NCBI RefSeq assembly: GCF_002217755.1 | Contig: NZ_BCFL01000022.1 | Span: 62,001 to 126,000, forward strand | DNA length: 64,000 nucleotides | Direction of reading: 5' to 3' | From: Streptomyces hyaluromycini | Lineage (GTDB): Bacteria; Actinomycetota; Actinomycetes; Streptomycetales; Streptomycetaceae | Part shown: piece after piece, positions 1 through 7,642 of the stretch | Layout of the letters: every line of letters begins with the position of its first letter | Numbering within the stretch: the stretch's first letter is position 1 | Notes under the pieces: model-generated | Told to the model about the DNA's origin: nothing | The model's database searches: none | What the model saw: the letters and a program-made list of their open reading frames with translations, nothing else | Translations under genes and position numbers: made by a program

Positions 1-814
1 AGTCCCAGATGCGGTTGCCCTGCACCTTGCCCGGCCAGATCTGCAGGCCGCCGGGGGAGGAGGCGTCGTACTTCCAGCCGAGCGCGGCCGCGGTGGGCAG
101 CAGGTTGGTCTGGCCCTCCAGGCACGGGGTGCGGCCGCCGATCAGCTCCTTGCGGTAGTCGAAGGGCAGCGGCTCCAGGTCGGTGAAGCCGGTGTTCGTC
201 TTCCACTTGGTGACGAAGTCCATGGCCTGGTCGATCTCGCTGCGCCACTCGGCGGGGGACCAGTTGCGCACCCCGTCGGAGCCGCAGAAGTGTCCGTTGA
301 AGTGGGTGCCGATCTCGTGGCCCTCCAGCCAGGCGGCGCGCACCTGCTGGAGTGTGGCGTGGATGTGCCGGTCGGAGAGGTAGCCGATCGCGGAGGCGCC
401 GACCGCGTGCTGCGGGGGACGGTAGAGGTCCTTCTTGGACTCGGGCAGGGTGTAGATGCCGGAGAGGAAGAACGTCATCTTCGCGCCGTGGTCCGCGGCC
501 ACCTTGCGGAAGCGGGAGAACAGCTGGTTGCTGAGCTCGCCCGCGCCGTCCCAGGAGAACACCACGAACTGCGGCGGCTTGCTGCCGGGTGCCATCCGCG
601 TCGCCTTCGGCTGGTGCGGCTGCGCACCGGTGTCGGCGGTGGAGCCGTCGCCGATGAGCTTCAGCGGCTTGGCCGGCGCACCGCCGTCCTTGCTGCCGTC
701 GGCCGGACTGCTGCCGCCCACCGTCCAGTTGCCGTTCGAGCATGCGGAGAGAGCACCCAGGGCCCCCGCCGTCGCGCCCGCCGTCAGCACCCGCCTGCGA
801 GAGATGCCGCTCAT
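1..814 (-). CDS. Polysaccharide deacetylase-like Tat lipoprotein (3' end outside window)
   Basis: The start is the ATG at 814 on the minus strand; 271 codons are visible and the C-terminus runs off the left edge. The N-terminus has SRRR followed by a hydrophobic stretch ending in LSAC (Cys25), a Tat-type lipoprotein signal, so the protein should be anchored outside the membrane. After a Gly/Ser/Ala-rich linker comes a NodB-like fold: FVVFSWDGAG resembles the first metal-binding motif and HEIGTHFNGHFCG the HxxxH motif of carbohydrate esterase family 4. The family deacetylates N-acetylated polysaccharides; the actual substrate cannot be read from sequence. SWDGAG departs from the usual TFDDG, so catalysis could differ or be lost. 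Confidence 0.75.
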   Translation of the reverse strand, partial: MSGISRRRVLTAGATAGALGALSACSNGNWTVGGSSPADGSKDGGAPAKPLKLIGDGSTADTGAQPHQPKATRMAPGSKPPQFVVFSWDGAGELSNQLFSRFRKVAADHGAKMTFFLSGIYTLPESKKDLYRPPQHAVGASAIGYLSDRHIHATLQQVRAAWLEGHEIGTHFNGHFCGSDGVRNWSPAEWRSEIDQAMDFVTKWKTNTGFTDLEPLPFDYRKELIGGRTPCLEGQTNLLPTAAALGWKYDASSPGGLQIWPGKVQGNRIWD

Positions 815-958
815 GTCCGTCCCCGATTCCGTCGTCCCGGCCCCTCGCGGAGCCCCGTTGCTGTGTGGTCGACGGGTTCGATGGGCGGTCCGGCGAAAAA
901 GATCGGAGCCGGCCGTGCGTGTTGCACGTCTGTGACAGTCGTGGCCCGGACATGACGA

Positions 959-990
959 ACCCCGCTGCCCGGGGGAGTGGGCAGCGGGGT
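959..990 (-). terminator. Hairpin terminator after the DUF4232 lipoprotein
   Basis: A perfect 12-bp inverted repeat, ACCCCGCTGCCC (959-970) and GGGCAGCGGGGT (979-990), with an 8-nt loop. It starts 16 bases past the stop codon of the minus-strand lipoprotein gene that ends at 1006. No U-tract follows, as is usual in Streptomyces. Confidence 0.7.
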
Positions 991-1005
991 CCGGTCAGGG
1001 GGTGG

Positions 1006-1716
1006 TCAGGCGCCGGTACCGGCGCTGAACACGTTCAGGCGCACCGAGGAGGCGTTCCCGGACACCGGGACCGCGCCGTTCGTCCAGGCGACCTTCAGCG
1101 AGTCCTTCTCGTCCGGCGGGGTGACCAGCAGCGCGGCCGGCGTCGCCGTCTTGGCGCCGCTGATCTCCGGGCTGGAGAAGGTCAGCCCGGCCCAGGCGCT
1201 CTGGCCCGGCTTGAGCGTGACCGTCGCGGCGGTGCTGCCCGACTCGCGCTGCGGGTCGGGGCCGAGCTGGGTGCCGGCGGCGTTCACGAAGGCGGCGCCC
1301 GGGTAGCCGCGCACGGTGCAGGTGCGGCCCGACTTGTTGGTGAGCACGATCGGGAAGTTCTCCTGACCGGCCCCCGGGTCGTTGCCGCCCACCGAGGCGG
1401 TCAGCTCCGAGGTGTGGCAGCGGGTGCCGGCCGCGGCGGTGGTGCCGGTCGTGGTGCCCCCGGTCGACGAACCGCCGCCGGTGGCCGAGCCGCCGGTCTG
1501 CGACGCCGGCGAGGAGCCGGTGCCGGAGGGGACGGCGGAGGTGCCCGAGGTGTCCGCACTCGACGCGTTTCCGGTCGCGGGCGCGGCCGTGCCCGACACC
1601 GACTCCGGGGACTTGCCCTGACCGCCGTTGCCGCAGGCGGTCAGGAGGCCCAGGGCGGCGACCGTGCTCGCGAGCAGGGCCGCCCCGCGCCGCAAGGACT
1701 GGGACGTGTGCGCCAT
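1006..1716 (-). CDS. DUF4232-family secreted lipoprotein
   Basis: 236 residues from the ATG at 1716, chosen because a CAGGAG ribosome-binding site lies about 9-12 bases upstream; longer in-frame starts lack one. Residues 1-28 are a lipoprotein signal ending in LLTAC (Cys28). A Gly/Ser/Thr/Ala-rich linker (about residues 29-100) precedes a C-terminal beta-rich domain (about 101-236) starting RCHTSEL and containing NKSGRTCTVRGYPG, typical of DUF4232. The family is common in actinobacteria and has no assigned biochemical function. The gene lies downstream of the Ser/Thr kinase on the same strand (gap 126 bases), so a shared role in envelope sensing is possible but only inferred. Confidence 0.8.
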   Translation of the reverse strand: MAHTSQSLRRGAALLASTVAALGLLTACGNGGQGKSPESVSGTAAPATGNASSADTSGTSAVPSGTGSSPASQTGGSATGGGSSTGGTTTGTTAAAGTRCHTSELTASVGGNDPGAGQENFPIVLTNKSGRTCTVRGYPGAAFVNAAGTQLGPDPQRESGSTAATVTLKPGQSAWAGLTFSSPEISGAKTATPAALLVTPPDEKDSLKVAWTNGAVPVSGNASSVRLNVFSAGTGA

Positions 1717-1842
1717 GTGGATCAGCACTCCTGGATGTCGTGGCACGCGGACGAGGCGTACCTGAGGCGCTCCGTGCGCCGTCACTCCCATCCGATGCGA
1801 GAAACAGCGGAAAAGTTCGGGGGCACGCCGGGATTCATCGGG

Positions 1843-3240
1843 TCAGGTGACCCGGAGGGACCCGAGTATGCCGTCCGTGGTGGCCTTGTCGACGGCGCCC
1901 TTCTGCCGTACCTGCACATACACCTGCGGTTGGCTGTCGCCGCCGGCCGGCTTGAGGGCCGCCTCCTGGATCGAGCCGCCCGCGCCGGAACAGCCGCTCC
2001 AGCTGCGGACCCGGCCCTTCCACTCGGTGCCGGTGAAGGCACGGCTGCCGTCGTAGTGGCATCCGGAGTGGGTCAGGGCGTTCACCTTGGCGGTGACGTC
2101 CCCGTGCTCGCTCGCCCCGATGAACACGCCGTTCACCGCGGCCGTCAGGTCCTGCCACTCCGACACGTCGTCGGCGACCTCCAGACCCGGCTCGTGCCCG
2201 GAGGCCAGCCCCAGGGCCTGCGGGTTCCAGCCGGAGTTGCGCAGCTCGCCGGCCCATCCGGACGGCACCTCGGCCACCACCCGCCCGGTGGCGTCGGAGA
2301 CCTTCGTCTCCGCGCTCGGCGTCCCGTCCCGATGCGTCAGCGTGACCGCGAGGGCCGTGCCGCCGGCCGCCAGGACCGCGGCGAGGGTGAGCGTGACCAC
2401 GTTGAGCCGCCGCCGCACGCCGTCGAGCCGCCGCGGCCGCCGGGCCGCCGCGGTCGCCGCCAGCCGGTCCAGCTCGTCCGCGAAGGCCTGCGCCGTCGGC
2501 CAGCGCCGCTGCCGGTCCGGCTCCAGCGCCCGCATCAGCGCCCGCTGCACGTCGTCCCCGAGGTCCGGCCGCAGCCGCTCCGGCCGGACGACCTGCCCGG
2601 GCGCCGCCGGCACCGTGCCGGTGACCAGTTCGTAGCCCACCGCGCCCAGCGCGTAGACATCGGCGCGGGCGTCGATGCCCTCACCGGGCCGGGCCTGCTC
2701 CGGCGGCTGGTACCCCGCCGAGCCGGCGGCCAGGGTCAGCCCCGACGCCTGCGCCAGGCTCTTGGCCAGCCCCAGGTCGGCCAGCAGTACCCGTCGGGTG
2801 CCGTCCTGCGCCGTACGCAGCAGCACGTTCGTCGGCTTGATGTCCCGGTGCACGATTCCCGCCCCGTGCAGGTCCGCGGCGCCGCGCGCCGCCAGCGCGG
2901 TCAGCCGCAGCGCGTCGGGGATCGGGAGCGGGCCGCCGCCGAGCAGGTCGGCGAGGGTGCCCGCGTCGGCGTACTCCATCACGAAGTACGGCCGCCCGTC
3001 CGGGAGTTCGCCGATGTCGTAGACCTGCACCACGCGCTTCGAGTCGGCCCGCCGCAGCAGCCGCGCCTCGGACAGGAAGCGGTCGTGGATGTCGAGGCGA
3101 TGGGACCAGTTGTCGGCGAGCACCTTCACCGCCACCGGGGCGTCCAGCTGGTCGTCGTAAGCGAGCCAGACCGTCCCGAAGGCACCGGTGCCCAGGCGCT
3201 GTTCGAGGCGATAGCGGCCGATCCGCTCCAGGGGTTGCAT
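1843..3240 (-). CDS. Membrane Ser/Thr protein kinase (PknB-like)
   Basis: 465 residues from the ATG at 3240, where similarity to kinases begins (IGRYRLEQRLGTGAFGTVW); an AGGAAAGG site lies upstream. The kinase domain covers about residues 8-265: glycine-rich loop GTGAFG, catalytic Lys39 (VAVKVL), HRD motif at 131-133 (VHRDIKPTN), DLG in place of DFG, and GYQPPEQ in place of APE. A single membrane segment near residues 285-310 is followed by an extracellular domain of about 150 residues with two or more Cys. The architecture suggests an envelope-sensing receptor kinase. It is divergent from an ECF sigma factor gene with only 46 bases between the start codons; no anti-sigma gene is seen, so the sigma factor is a plausible kinase target. 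Confidence 0.88.
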   Translation of the reverse strand: MQPLERIGRYRLEQRLGTGAFGTVWLAYDDQLDAPVAVKVLADNWSHRLDIHDRFLSEARLLRRADSKRVVQVYDIGELPDGRPYFVMEYADAGTLADLLGGGPLPIPDALRLTALAARGAADLHGAGIVHRDIKPTNVLLRTAQDGTRRVLLADLGLAKSLAQASGLTLAAGSAGYQPPEQARPGEGIDARADVYALGAVGYELVTGTVPAAPGQVVRPERLRPDLGDDVQRALMRALEPDRQRRWPTAQAFADELDRLAATAAARRPRRLDGVRRRLNVVTLTLAAVLAAGGTALAVTLTHRDGTPSAETKVSDATGRVVAEVPSGWAGELRNSGWNPQALGLASGHEPGLEVADDVSEWQDLTAAVNGVFIGASEHGDVTAKVNALTHSGCHYDGSRAFTGTEWKGRVRSWSGCSGAGGSIQEAALKPAGGDSQPQVYVQVRQKGAVDKATTDGILGSLRVT

Positions 3241-3286
3241 ACGACTATCATGCCTTTCCTGAGATCGACTTCGAGGGGGACCTCCC

Positions 3287-3835
3287 GTGCCGGACGCCGC
3301 GCTGACCGAAGACCTCGCCCGGCGGGCCGCCGCGGGCGACCAGCTGGCCCTCAACCAGCTGCTGTCCGCGGTCTGGCCCGACGTCGTACGGCGCTGCGGG
3401 CGGTTCCTGCCGTGCCGGGAGGACGCCGAGGAGGCGGCCCAGGACGTACTGCTCCAGATCTCCCGGAAGATCTCCACGTTCGAGGGCCGCAGCCGCTTCA
3501 GCACCTGGCTGTACACCGTCGTCTCCAACTGCTCCCGGCAGAAGTACCGGGACCTGAAGCGGCGGGCGGCGGAGCAGCCGGCGACCATCGAACCGACCGA
3601 GCACGTCGACCCGCGTACGACGAGTGTGATCGCCGGGTCCAGGATCGATCTGCTGGAGGCGCTGGACCGGCTGGAGCGGGAGCACCCGCAGCTGGTCGCG
3701 CCTCTCGTCTACCGGGACATCTGCCAGCTGGACTACGCCGAGGTCGCCGAGCGGGTGGGGATCCCGCTGGGCACGCTGAAGTCCCGGCTGCACGAGGCAC
3801 GCAAGCAGGTCCGGCCCTGGCTGAGCGCGCCGTGA
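3287..3835 (+). CDS. ECF-type RNA polymerase sigma factor
   Basis: 182 residues from a GTG at 3287, preceded by a GAGGGGGA ribosome-binding site. Region 2 lies at about residues 25-95 (DAEEAAQDVLLQISRKISTF, then FSTWLYTVVSNCSRQKYRD, with the conserved Trp and promoter-melting face). Region 4 lies at about 125-180 (LDYAEVAERVGIPLGTLKSRL, a helix-turn-helix). It is the size of a minimal group IV sigma factor with no C-terminal extension. No anti-sigma gene follows; the neighbour is a receptor Ser/Thr kinase transcribed divergently. Kinase-linked ECF groups are known, so control by phosphorylation is a reasonable hypothesis. Confidence 0.88.
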   Translation: MPDAALTEDLARRAAAGDQLALNQLLSAVWPDVVRRCGRFLPCREDAEEAAQDVLLQISRKISTFEGRSRFSTWLYTVVSNCSRQKYRDLKRRAAEQPATIEPTEHVDPRTTSVIAGSRIDLLEALDRLEREHPQLVAPLVYRDICQLDYAEVAERVGIPLGTLKSRLHEARKQVRPWLSAP

Positions 3836-3859
3836 CAGCAGCAGCCGTGACAGCAGAAA

Positions 3860-3879
3860 GGGCCGCACACCGGCGGCCC
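3860..3879 (+). terminator. Hairpin terminator after the ECF sigma gene
   Basis: GGGCCGC (3860-3866) pairs perfectly with GCGGCCC (3873-3879) across a 6-nt loop, 25 bases past the sigma factor stop codon. It separates that gene from the RAE-controlled operon. Confidence 0.6.
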
Positions 3880-3936
3880 CGAAGAAACACCGGGCGAGGA
3901 GTTCTTCTCCTTGCCCTTCTTAACGTATAGCGCACT

Positions 3937-3960
3937 GGGGGGCTTGCGGCAAGGCCCCCC
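3937..3960 (+). promoter_or_regulatory. Rifamycin-associated element (RAE)
   Basis: The core GGGGCTTGCGGCAAGGCCC is present, extended on both sides by G and C runs into an imperfect palindrome at 3937-3960. This is the element known from actinomycetes upstream of rifamycin-inducible genes (glycosyltransferase Rgt, phosphotransferase Rph, HelR), where it confers induction by rifamycins. A TATAGC hexamer at 3926-3931 sits just upstream, which would put the element at the transcription start; that promoter placement is inference. The glycosyltransferase start codon follows 58 bases later. Confidence 0.85.
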
Positions 3961-4018
3961 TCGTCCCGCAGAATCGCAGGCCGAAGCCAGGAGCCGCGGT
4001 ATTTGGGGGATACGCGAC

Positions 4019-5221
4019 ATGCGTGTGCTGTTGATGGGATATGGGTCGCGCGGCGACGTCGAACCGCTGGCGGGACTCGCCGTGGCGCTGCGGGAGCTCG
4101 GCGCCGAGGCCCGGGTGTGCGCCCCGCCGGACGGGGAGTTCGCGGAGCTGCTGGCCCGTGCGGGCGTGCCGCACGTGCCGTTCGGGCCGTCGGTGCGCGC
4201 GCTGGTGACCCGGCCGAATCCGGCACCGGAGGACGCCTTCAAGCTCGCGCCCGAGCTGGTCGCCGCGCACTTCGACACGGTCGCCCCGGCGGCCGAGGGT
4301 TGCGACGCGCTGGTGGCGAGCGGTCTGATGCCGGCCGGTGCGCGGTCGGTGGCCGAGAAGCTGGGCATCCGCTACGTGATGGCCTGCTTCCACCCGATCG
4401 GGCTGCCGTCCTCGCGCTTCCCGCCCGCGGCCCGGCCGGGCCGCCCGGCCCCTGCCGACGCCGACCTGCCCACGCTGTGGAAGGTGGACGCCGAGCGGGT
4501 GAACGCCCTGTACGGGGAGGCGCTGAACACCCACCGGGCCGCGCTCGGCCTGCCCCCGGTGGACAACGTCCGTGACCACGTCCTCACCGACCGGCCGTGG
4601 CTGGCGGCCGATCCGGGTCTGGCACCGTGGCGGGAGATGACGGATCTCGACCTCGTGCAGACCGGTGCCTGGCTGCTGCCGGACACCCGCCCGTTGCCGG
4701 CCGACCTGGTGGCGTTCCTGGAGGCTGGCGCGCCGCCGGTGTACGTCGGCTTCGGCAGCATGGCCATGCGCGGCGCCCCGGACGCCGCCCGGGTGGCCGT
4801 CGAGGCGGTGCGTGCCCGGGGCCGCCGCGTGCTGGTCGGCCGTGGCTGGGCGGACCTCGCCCCGGTCGACGACCGGGACGACTGCTTCGCCGTCGGCGAG
4901 GTCAACCACCAGGCGCTGTTCCGCCGGGTCGCCGCCGTCGTCCACCACGGTGGCGCGGGCACCACGACGACGGCCGCCGTGGCCGGTGTGCCCCAGGTGG
5001 TCGTCCCCCAGTTCGTGGACCAGCCGCACTGGGCCGCCCGGGTGGCCGAACTGGGTATCGGCGCGGCGCACGACGGCCCGGTCCCGACCGTCGGGTCGCT
5101 CTCGGATGCGCTCGCGACCGCCCTCACCCCCGAGACCCGCGCCCGCGCGGCCGCCGTGGCCGGCGCGATGCGCACCGACGGCGCGACCGTGGCCGCCCGG
5201 CTGCTCCTCGACGCCGCCTGA
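4019..5221 (+). CDS. rgt: GT1-family glycosyltransferase, probable rifamycin glycosyltransferase
   Basis: 400 residues. The ATG at 4019 was chosen because a GGGGGA site lies 9-10 bases upstream and the family N-terminus begins exactly here (MRVLLMGYGSRGDVEP, acceptor-domain Rossmann motif). The C-terminal donor domain has VYVGFGSM near residue 243 and the nucleotide-sugar motif HHGGAGTTTTAA near 310-320, then PQFVDQPHWA. The family moves sugars from UDP- or dTDP-sugars onto small hydrophobic acceptors such as macrolides and ansamycins. Placement directly behind an RAE and ahead of helR makes rifamycin the likely acceptor; known Rgt enzymes glycosylate the ansa-chain hydroxyl and inactivate the drug. 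Sequence alone cannot separate Rgt from other macrolide glycosyltransferases. Confidence 0.8.
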   Translation: MRVLLMGYGSRGDVEPLAGLAVALRELGAEARVCAPPDGEFAELLARAGVPHVPFGPSVRALVTRPNPAPEDAFKLAPELVAAHFDTVAPAAEGCDALVASGLMPAGARSVAEKLGIRYVMACFHPIGLPSSRFPPAARPGRPAPADADLPTLWKVDAERVNALYGEALNTHRAALGLPPVDNVRDHVLTDRPWLAADPGLAPWREMTDLDLVQTGAWLLPDTRPLPADLVAFLEAGAPPVYVGFGSMAMRGAPDAARVAVEAVRARGRRVLVGRGWADLAPVDDRDDCFAVGEVNHQALFRRVAAVVHHGGAGTTTTAAVAGVPQVVVPQFVDQPHWAARVAELGIGAAHDGPVPTVGSLSDALATALTPETRARAAAVAGAMRTDGATVAARLLLDAA

Positions 5222-5272
5222 GCCGCACACACGGCCACCGTGGCGCCCCTGTGAGGTGGGTGAGCTGTATCA

Positions 5273-5296
5273 GTCGTGGGCGCGACCGGCCACGAC
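5273..5296. repeat. Inverted repeat in the rgt-helR gap, partial copy of a dispersed element
   Basis: GTCGTGG (5273-5279) and CCACGAC (5290-5296) form a 7-bp stem with a 10-nt loop. The sequence resembles part of the dispersed element seen at 16262-16311 and 18241-18310 (GTGGGCGCGACC followed by GGCCACGAC). It lies in the 216-base gap between rgt and helR and could act as a weak terminator or only a partial one. Confidence 0.45.
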
Positions 5297-5437
5297 GGCC
5301 CCGCGGTCCCGCACGCACCGCAACCCGCCACGAACCCCGGACGACGGCCGCCGTCCCTGCCCCCTGTTCGTCCCGTCCCTCCGGACGCCCCGCCGTACGT
5401 GCCTGCAGCCGCACGGCCTCCCCACGGAGCTGATGCA

Positions 5438-7642
5438 TTGAACCCCCTGACCACCAGCGCCTTCGACCTGCCCGAAGGCCTCTCCGCCAAGGCCGACCCC
5501 GCCCTGATCGCCGCCGACGAGCGGCACCTGGCCGCCGTCGCCGAGTGCCTCGCACAGTCGATCGCCGAGCTGTCCGACCGCCTCGACGCCGAGCTCAGGG
5601 CGCCGGGCGGCACCGGCCGGGCCGCGATGGACCGGGACATCGAGGTGCACCGGCTGACCGGACGGCTGCGCACCCTGCGCCGCTTCGGCCTGGACCTCTG
5701 CCTGGGCCGCATGGTCGGCGCAGACGACCCCGAGCCCGTGTACGTCGGCCGGCTCGGCCTCACCGACAGCACGGGCCGCCGGCTGCTGATCGACTGGCGG
5801 TCACCCGCGGCCGAGCCGTTCTTCGCGGCGACCCACGCCGACCCGATGGGGCTGCGCAGCCGCCGCCGGTACCGCTGGAAGGACGGCCGGATCGGCGACT
5901 ACTGGGACGAGGTGTTCACCGCCGACGGGCTCGACGGGCATGCCGCGCTCGACGACCAGTCCGCGTTCATCGCCAGCCTGGGCGCCGACCGGTCGGAGCG
6001 GATGCGTGACGTGCTCGCCACCATCCAGGCCGACCAGGACGCCATCATCCGCGCGGGCTCCCGCGGCGCCCTCGTCGTCGACGGCGGTCCGGGCACCGGC
6101 AAGACGGTCGTCGCCCTGCACCGCACGGCCCACCTCCTGTACTCCGACCCGCGGCTGGGCCACCGCCGGGGCGGGGTGCTGTTCGTCGGCCCGCACCGGC
6201 CCTACCTGAACTACGTCTCCGACGTCCTCCCGAGCCTCGGTGAGGAGGGCGTGCAGACCTGCGTCCTGCGCGACCTCGTCGACGAGGGAGCGGCCGCGAC
6301 GGCCGAGACCGACCCGGAGGCGGCCCGCCTCAAGGCGTCCGCGGACATGGTCCGGGCGATCGAGACGGCCGTCCGCTTCTACGAGGAACCGCCCGCCGCG
6401 GGGATGACCGTCACGACCGACTGGGCCGACCTCCGGCTGAGCGCCGACGACTGGGCCGACGCGTTCCGGGCACCGGCTCCCGGTACCCCGCACAACGAGG
6501 CACGCGACCAGATCTGGGCGGAACTGGCCGCCATCCTGCTGGACAAGTACGACGGTGACGACGTCACGCCCGAGGAGTTCCGCAGGTCGCTGCAGCGGGA
6601 CCGGGACCTGGTCGACACCCTCGACCGCGCCTGGCCGCTGCTGGAGGCGACCGACCTGGTCGGGGACCTCTGGTCGGTCCCCGCCTACCTGCGGCTCTGC
6701 GCCCCCTGGCTCGGCCGCGACGACGTGCGCAGGCTCCAGCGCGCCGATGCCCGGGCCTGGACGGTGTCCGACCTGCCGCTCCTGGACGCGGCCCGGCAGC
6801 GGCTCGGCGACCCGGAGGCGGACCGGCGCATGCGGCGGCAGGAGGCCGTTCTGGCCGCTCAGCGCGAGCGCATGGCCCAGGTCGTCGACAACCTGATCGG
6901 GGCCGCCCGGGACTCCGGCGCCGACGGCGACGACGGCGAGGGTCTGGTGACGATGCTCCGCGGCGAGGACGCCAAGGTCAGCCTGGTCGACGAGTCCGAA
7001 CTGCCCACCCTCGCCCCTGACCTGCTGACCGGCCCCTTCGCGCACATCGTCGTCGACGAGGCCCAGGAACTCACCGACGCGGAATGGCAGATGCTGCTGC
7101 TGCGCTGCCCGTCCCGGAGCTTCACCATCGTCGGGGACCGCGCCCAGGCCCGGCACGGGTTCCCGGAGACCTGGCGGGAGCGCCTGGCACGGGTCGGGTT
7201 CGACCGCATCGACCTGGCCTCGCTCAGCATCAACTACCGCACCCCGGAGGAGATCATGGCCGAGGCCGAGCCGGTCATCCGGGCCGTGCTCCCGGACGCC
7301 AACGTGCCGACCTCGATCCGCGGCAGCGGCCTGCCCGTGGTGCACGGCTCCGTGTCGGAGCTGGACGAGATCCTCGGCACCTGGCTCGCCGCCCACGCCG
7401 AGGGCGTCGCCTGCGTCATCGGCGCCCCCCGTTTCACCCCGACGTCCCGGGTCGCCTCGCTCACCCCCGAGCTGTCGAAGGGGCTCGAATTCGACCTGGT
7501 CGTCCTCGTCGACCCGGAGGAGTTCGGCACCGGCGTCGCGGGCGGCGTCGACCACTATGTCGCGATGACCCGCGCGACCCGGCAGCTGGTGGTCCTGACC
7601 AGCGACCGGCAGCGACCGGGACCGGGACCGGACAGTCCCTAG
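5438..7642 (+). CDS. helR: HelR-type RNA polymerase-dissociating ATPase (HelD family)
   Basis: 734 residues from a TTG at 5438 with a GGAG site 8 bases upstream; no other in-frame start has a comparable site. Residues 15-90 form an N-terminal helical arm. UvrD/Rep-like helicase domains follow: Walker A GGPGTGKT at 216-223, Walker B VVDEAQELTD near 535-545, the GDRAQARHG motif, and SINYRTPEE (motif IV-like). HelD proteins bind RNA polymerase rather than unwind DNA. Actinobacterial HelR displaces rifamycin from the enzyme and is RAE-induced, matching the upstream RAE and rgt. The stop codon overlaps the convergent phosphatase stop by 4 bases (CTAG, 7639-7642). Confidence 0.85.
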   Translation: MNPLTTSAFDLPEGLSAKADPALIAADERHLAAVAECLAQSIAELSDRLDAELRAPGGTGRAAMDRDIEVHRLTGRLRTLRRFGLDLCLGRMVGADDPEPVYVGRLGLTDSTGRRLLIDWRSPAAEPFFAATHADPMGLRSRRRYRWKDGRIGDYWDEVFTADGLDGHAALDDQSAFIASLGADRSERMRDVLATIQADQDAIIRAGSRGALVVDGGPGTGKTVVALHRTAHLLYSDPRLGHRRGGVLFVGPHRPYLNYVSDVLPSLGEEGVQTCVLRDLVDEGAAATAETDPEAARLKASADMVRAIETAVRFYEEPPAAGMTVTTDWADLRLSADDWADAFRAPAPGTPHNEARDQIWAELAAILLDKYDGDDVTPEEFRRSLQRDRDLVDTLDRAWPLLEATDLVGDLWSVPAYLRLCAPWLGRDDVRRLQRADARAWTVSDLPLLDAARQRLGDPEADRRMRRQEAVLAAQRERMAQVVDNLIGAARDSGADGDDGEGLVTMLRGEDAKVSLVDESELPTLAPDLLTGPFAHIVVDEAQELTDAEWQMLLLRCPSRSFTIVGDRAQARHGFPETWRERLARVGFDRIDLASLSINYRTPEEIMAEAEPVIRAVLPDANVPTSIRGSGLPVVHGSVSELDEILGTWLAAHAEGVACVIGAPRFTPTSRVASLTPELSKGLEFDLVVLVDPEEFGTGVAGGVDHYVAMTRATRQLVVLTSDRQRPGPGPDSP

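Noticed and set aside
742..3930. Very long open readings on the strand opposite the kinase and lipoprotein genes
   Set aside because: They are antisense shadows caused by high G+C: low-complexity Arg/Gly/Ala translations without any domain, while the opposite frames encode clear families.
4019..5221. Macrolide-inactivating or antibiotic-biosynthetic glycosyltransferase as the main call
   Set aside because: No macrolide or ansamycin biosynthetic genes are adjacent, whereas the RAE and helR point specifically to rifamycin resistance.
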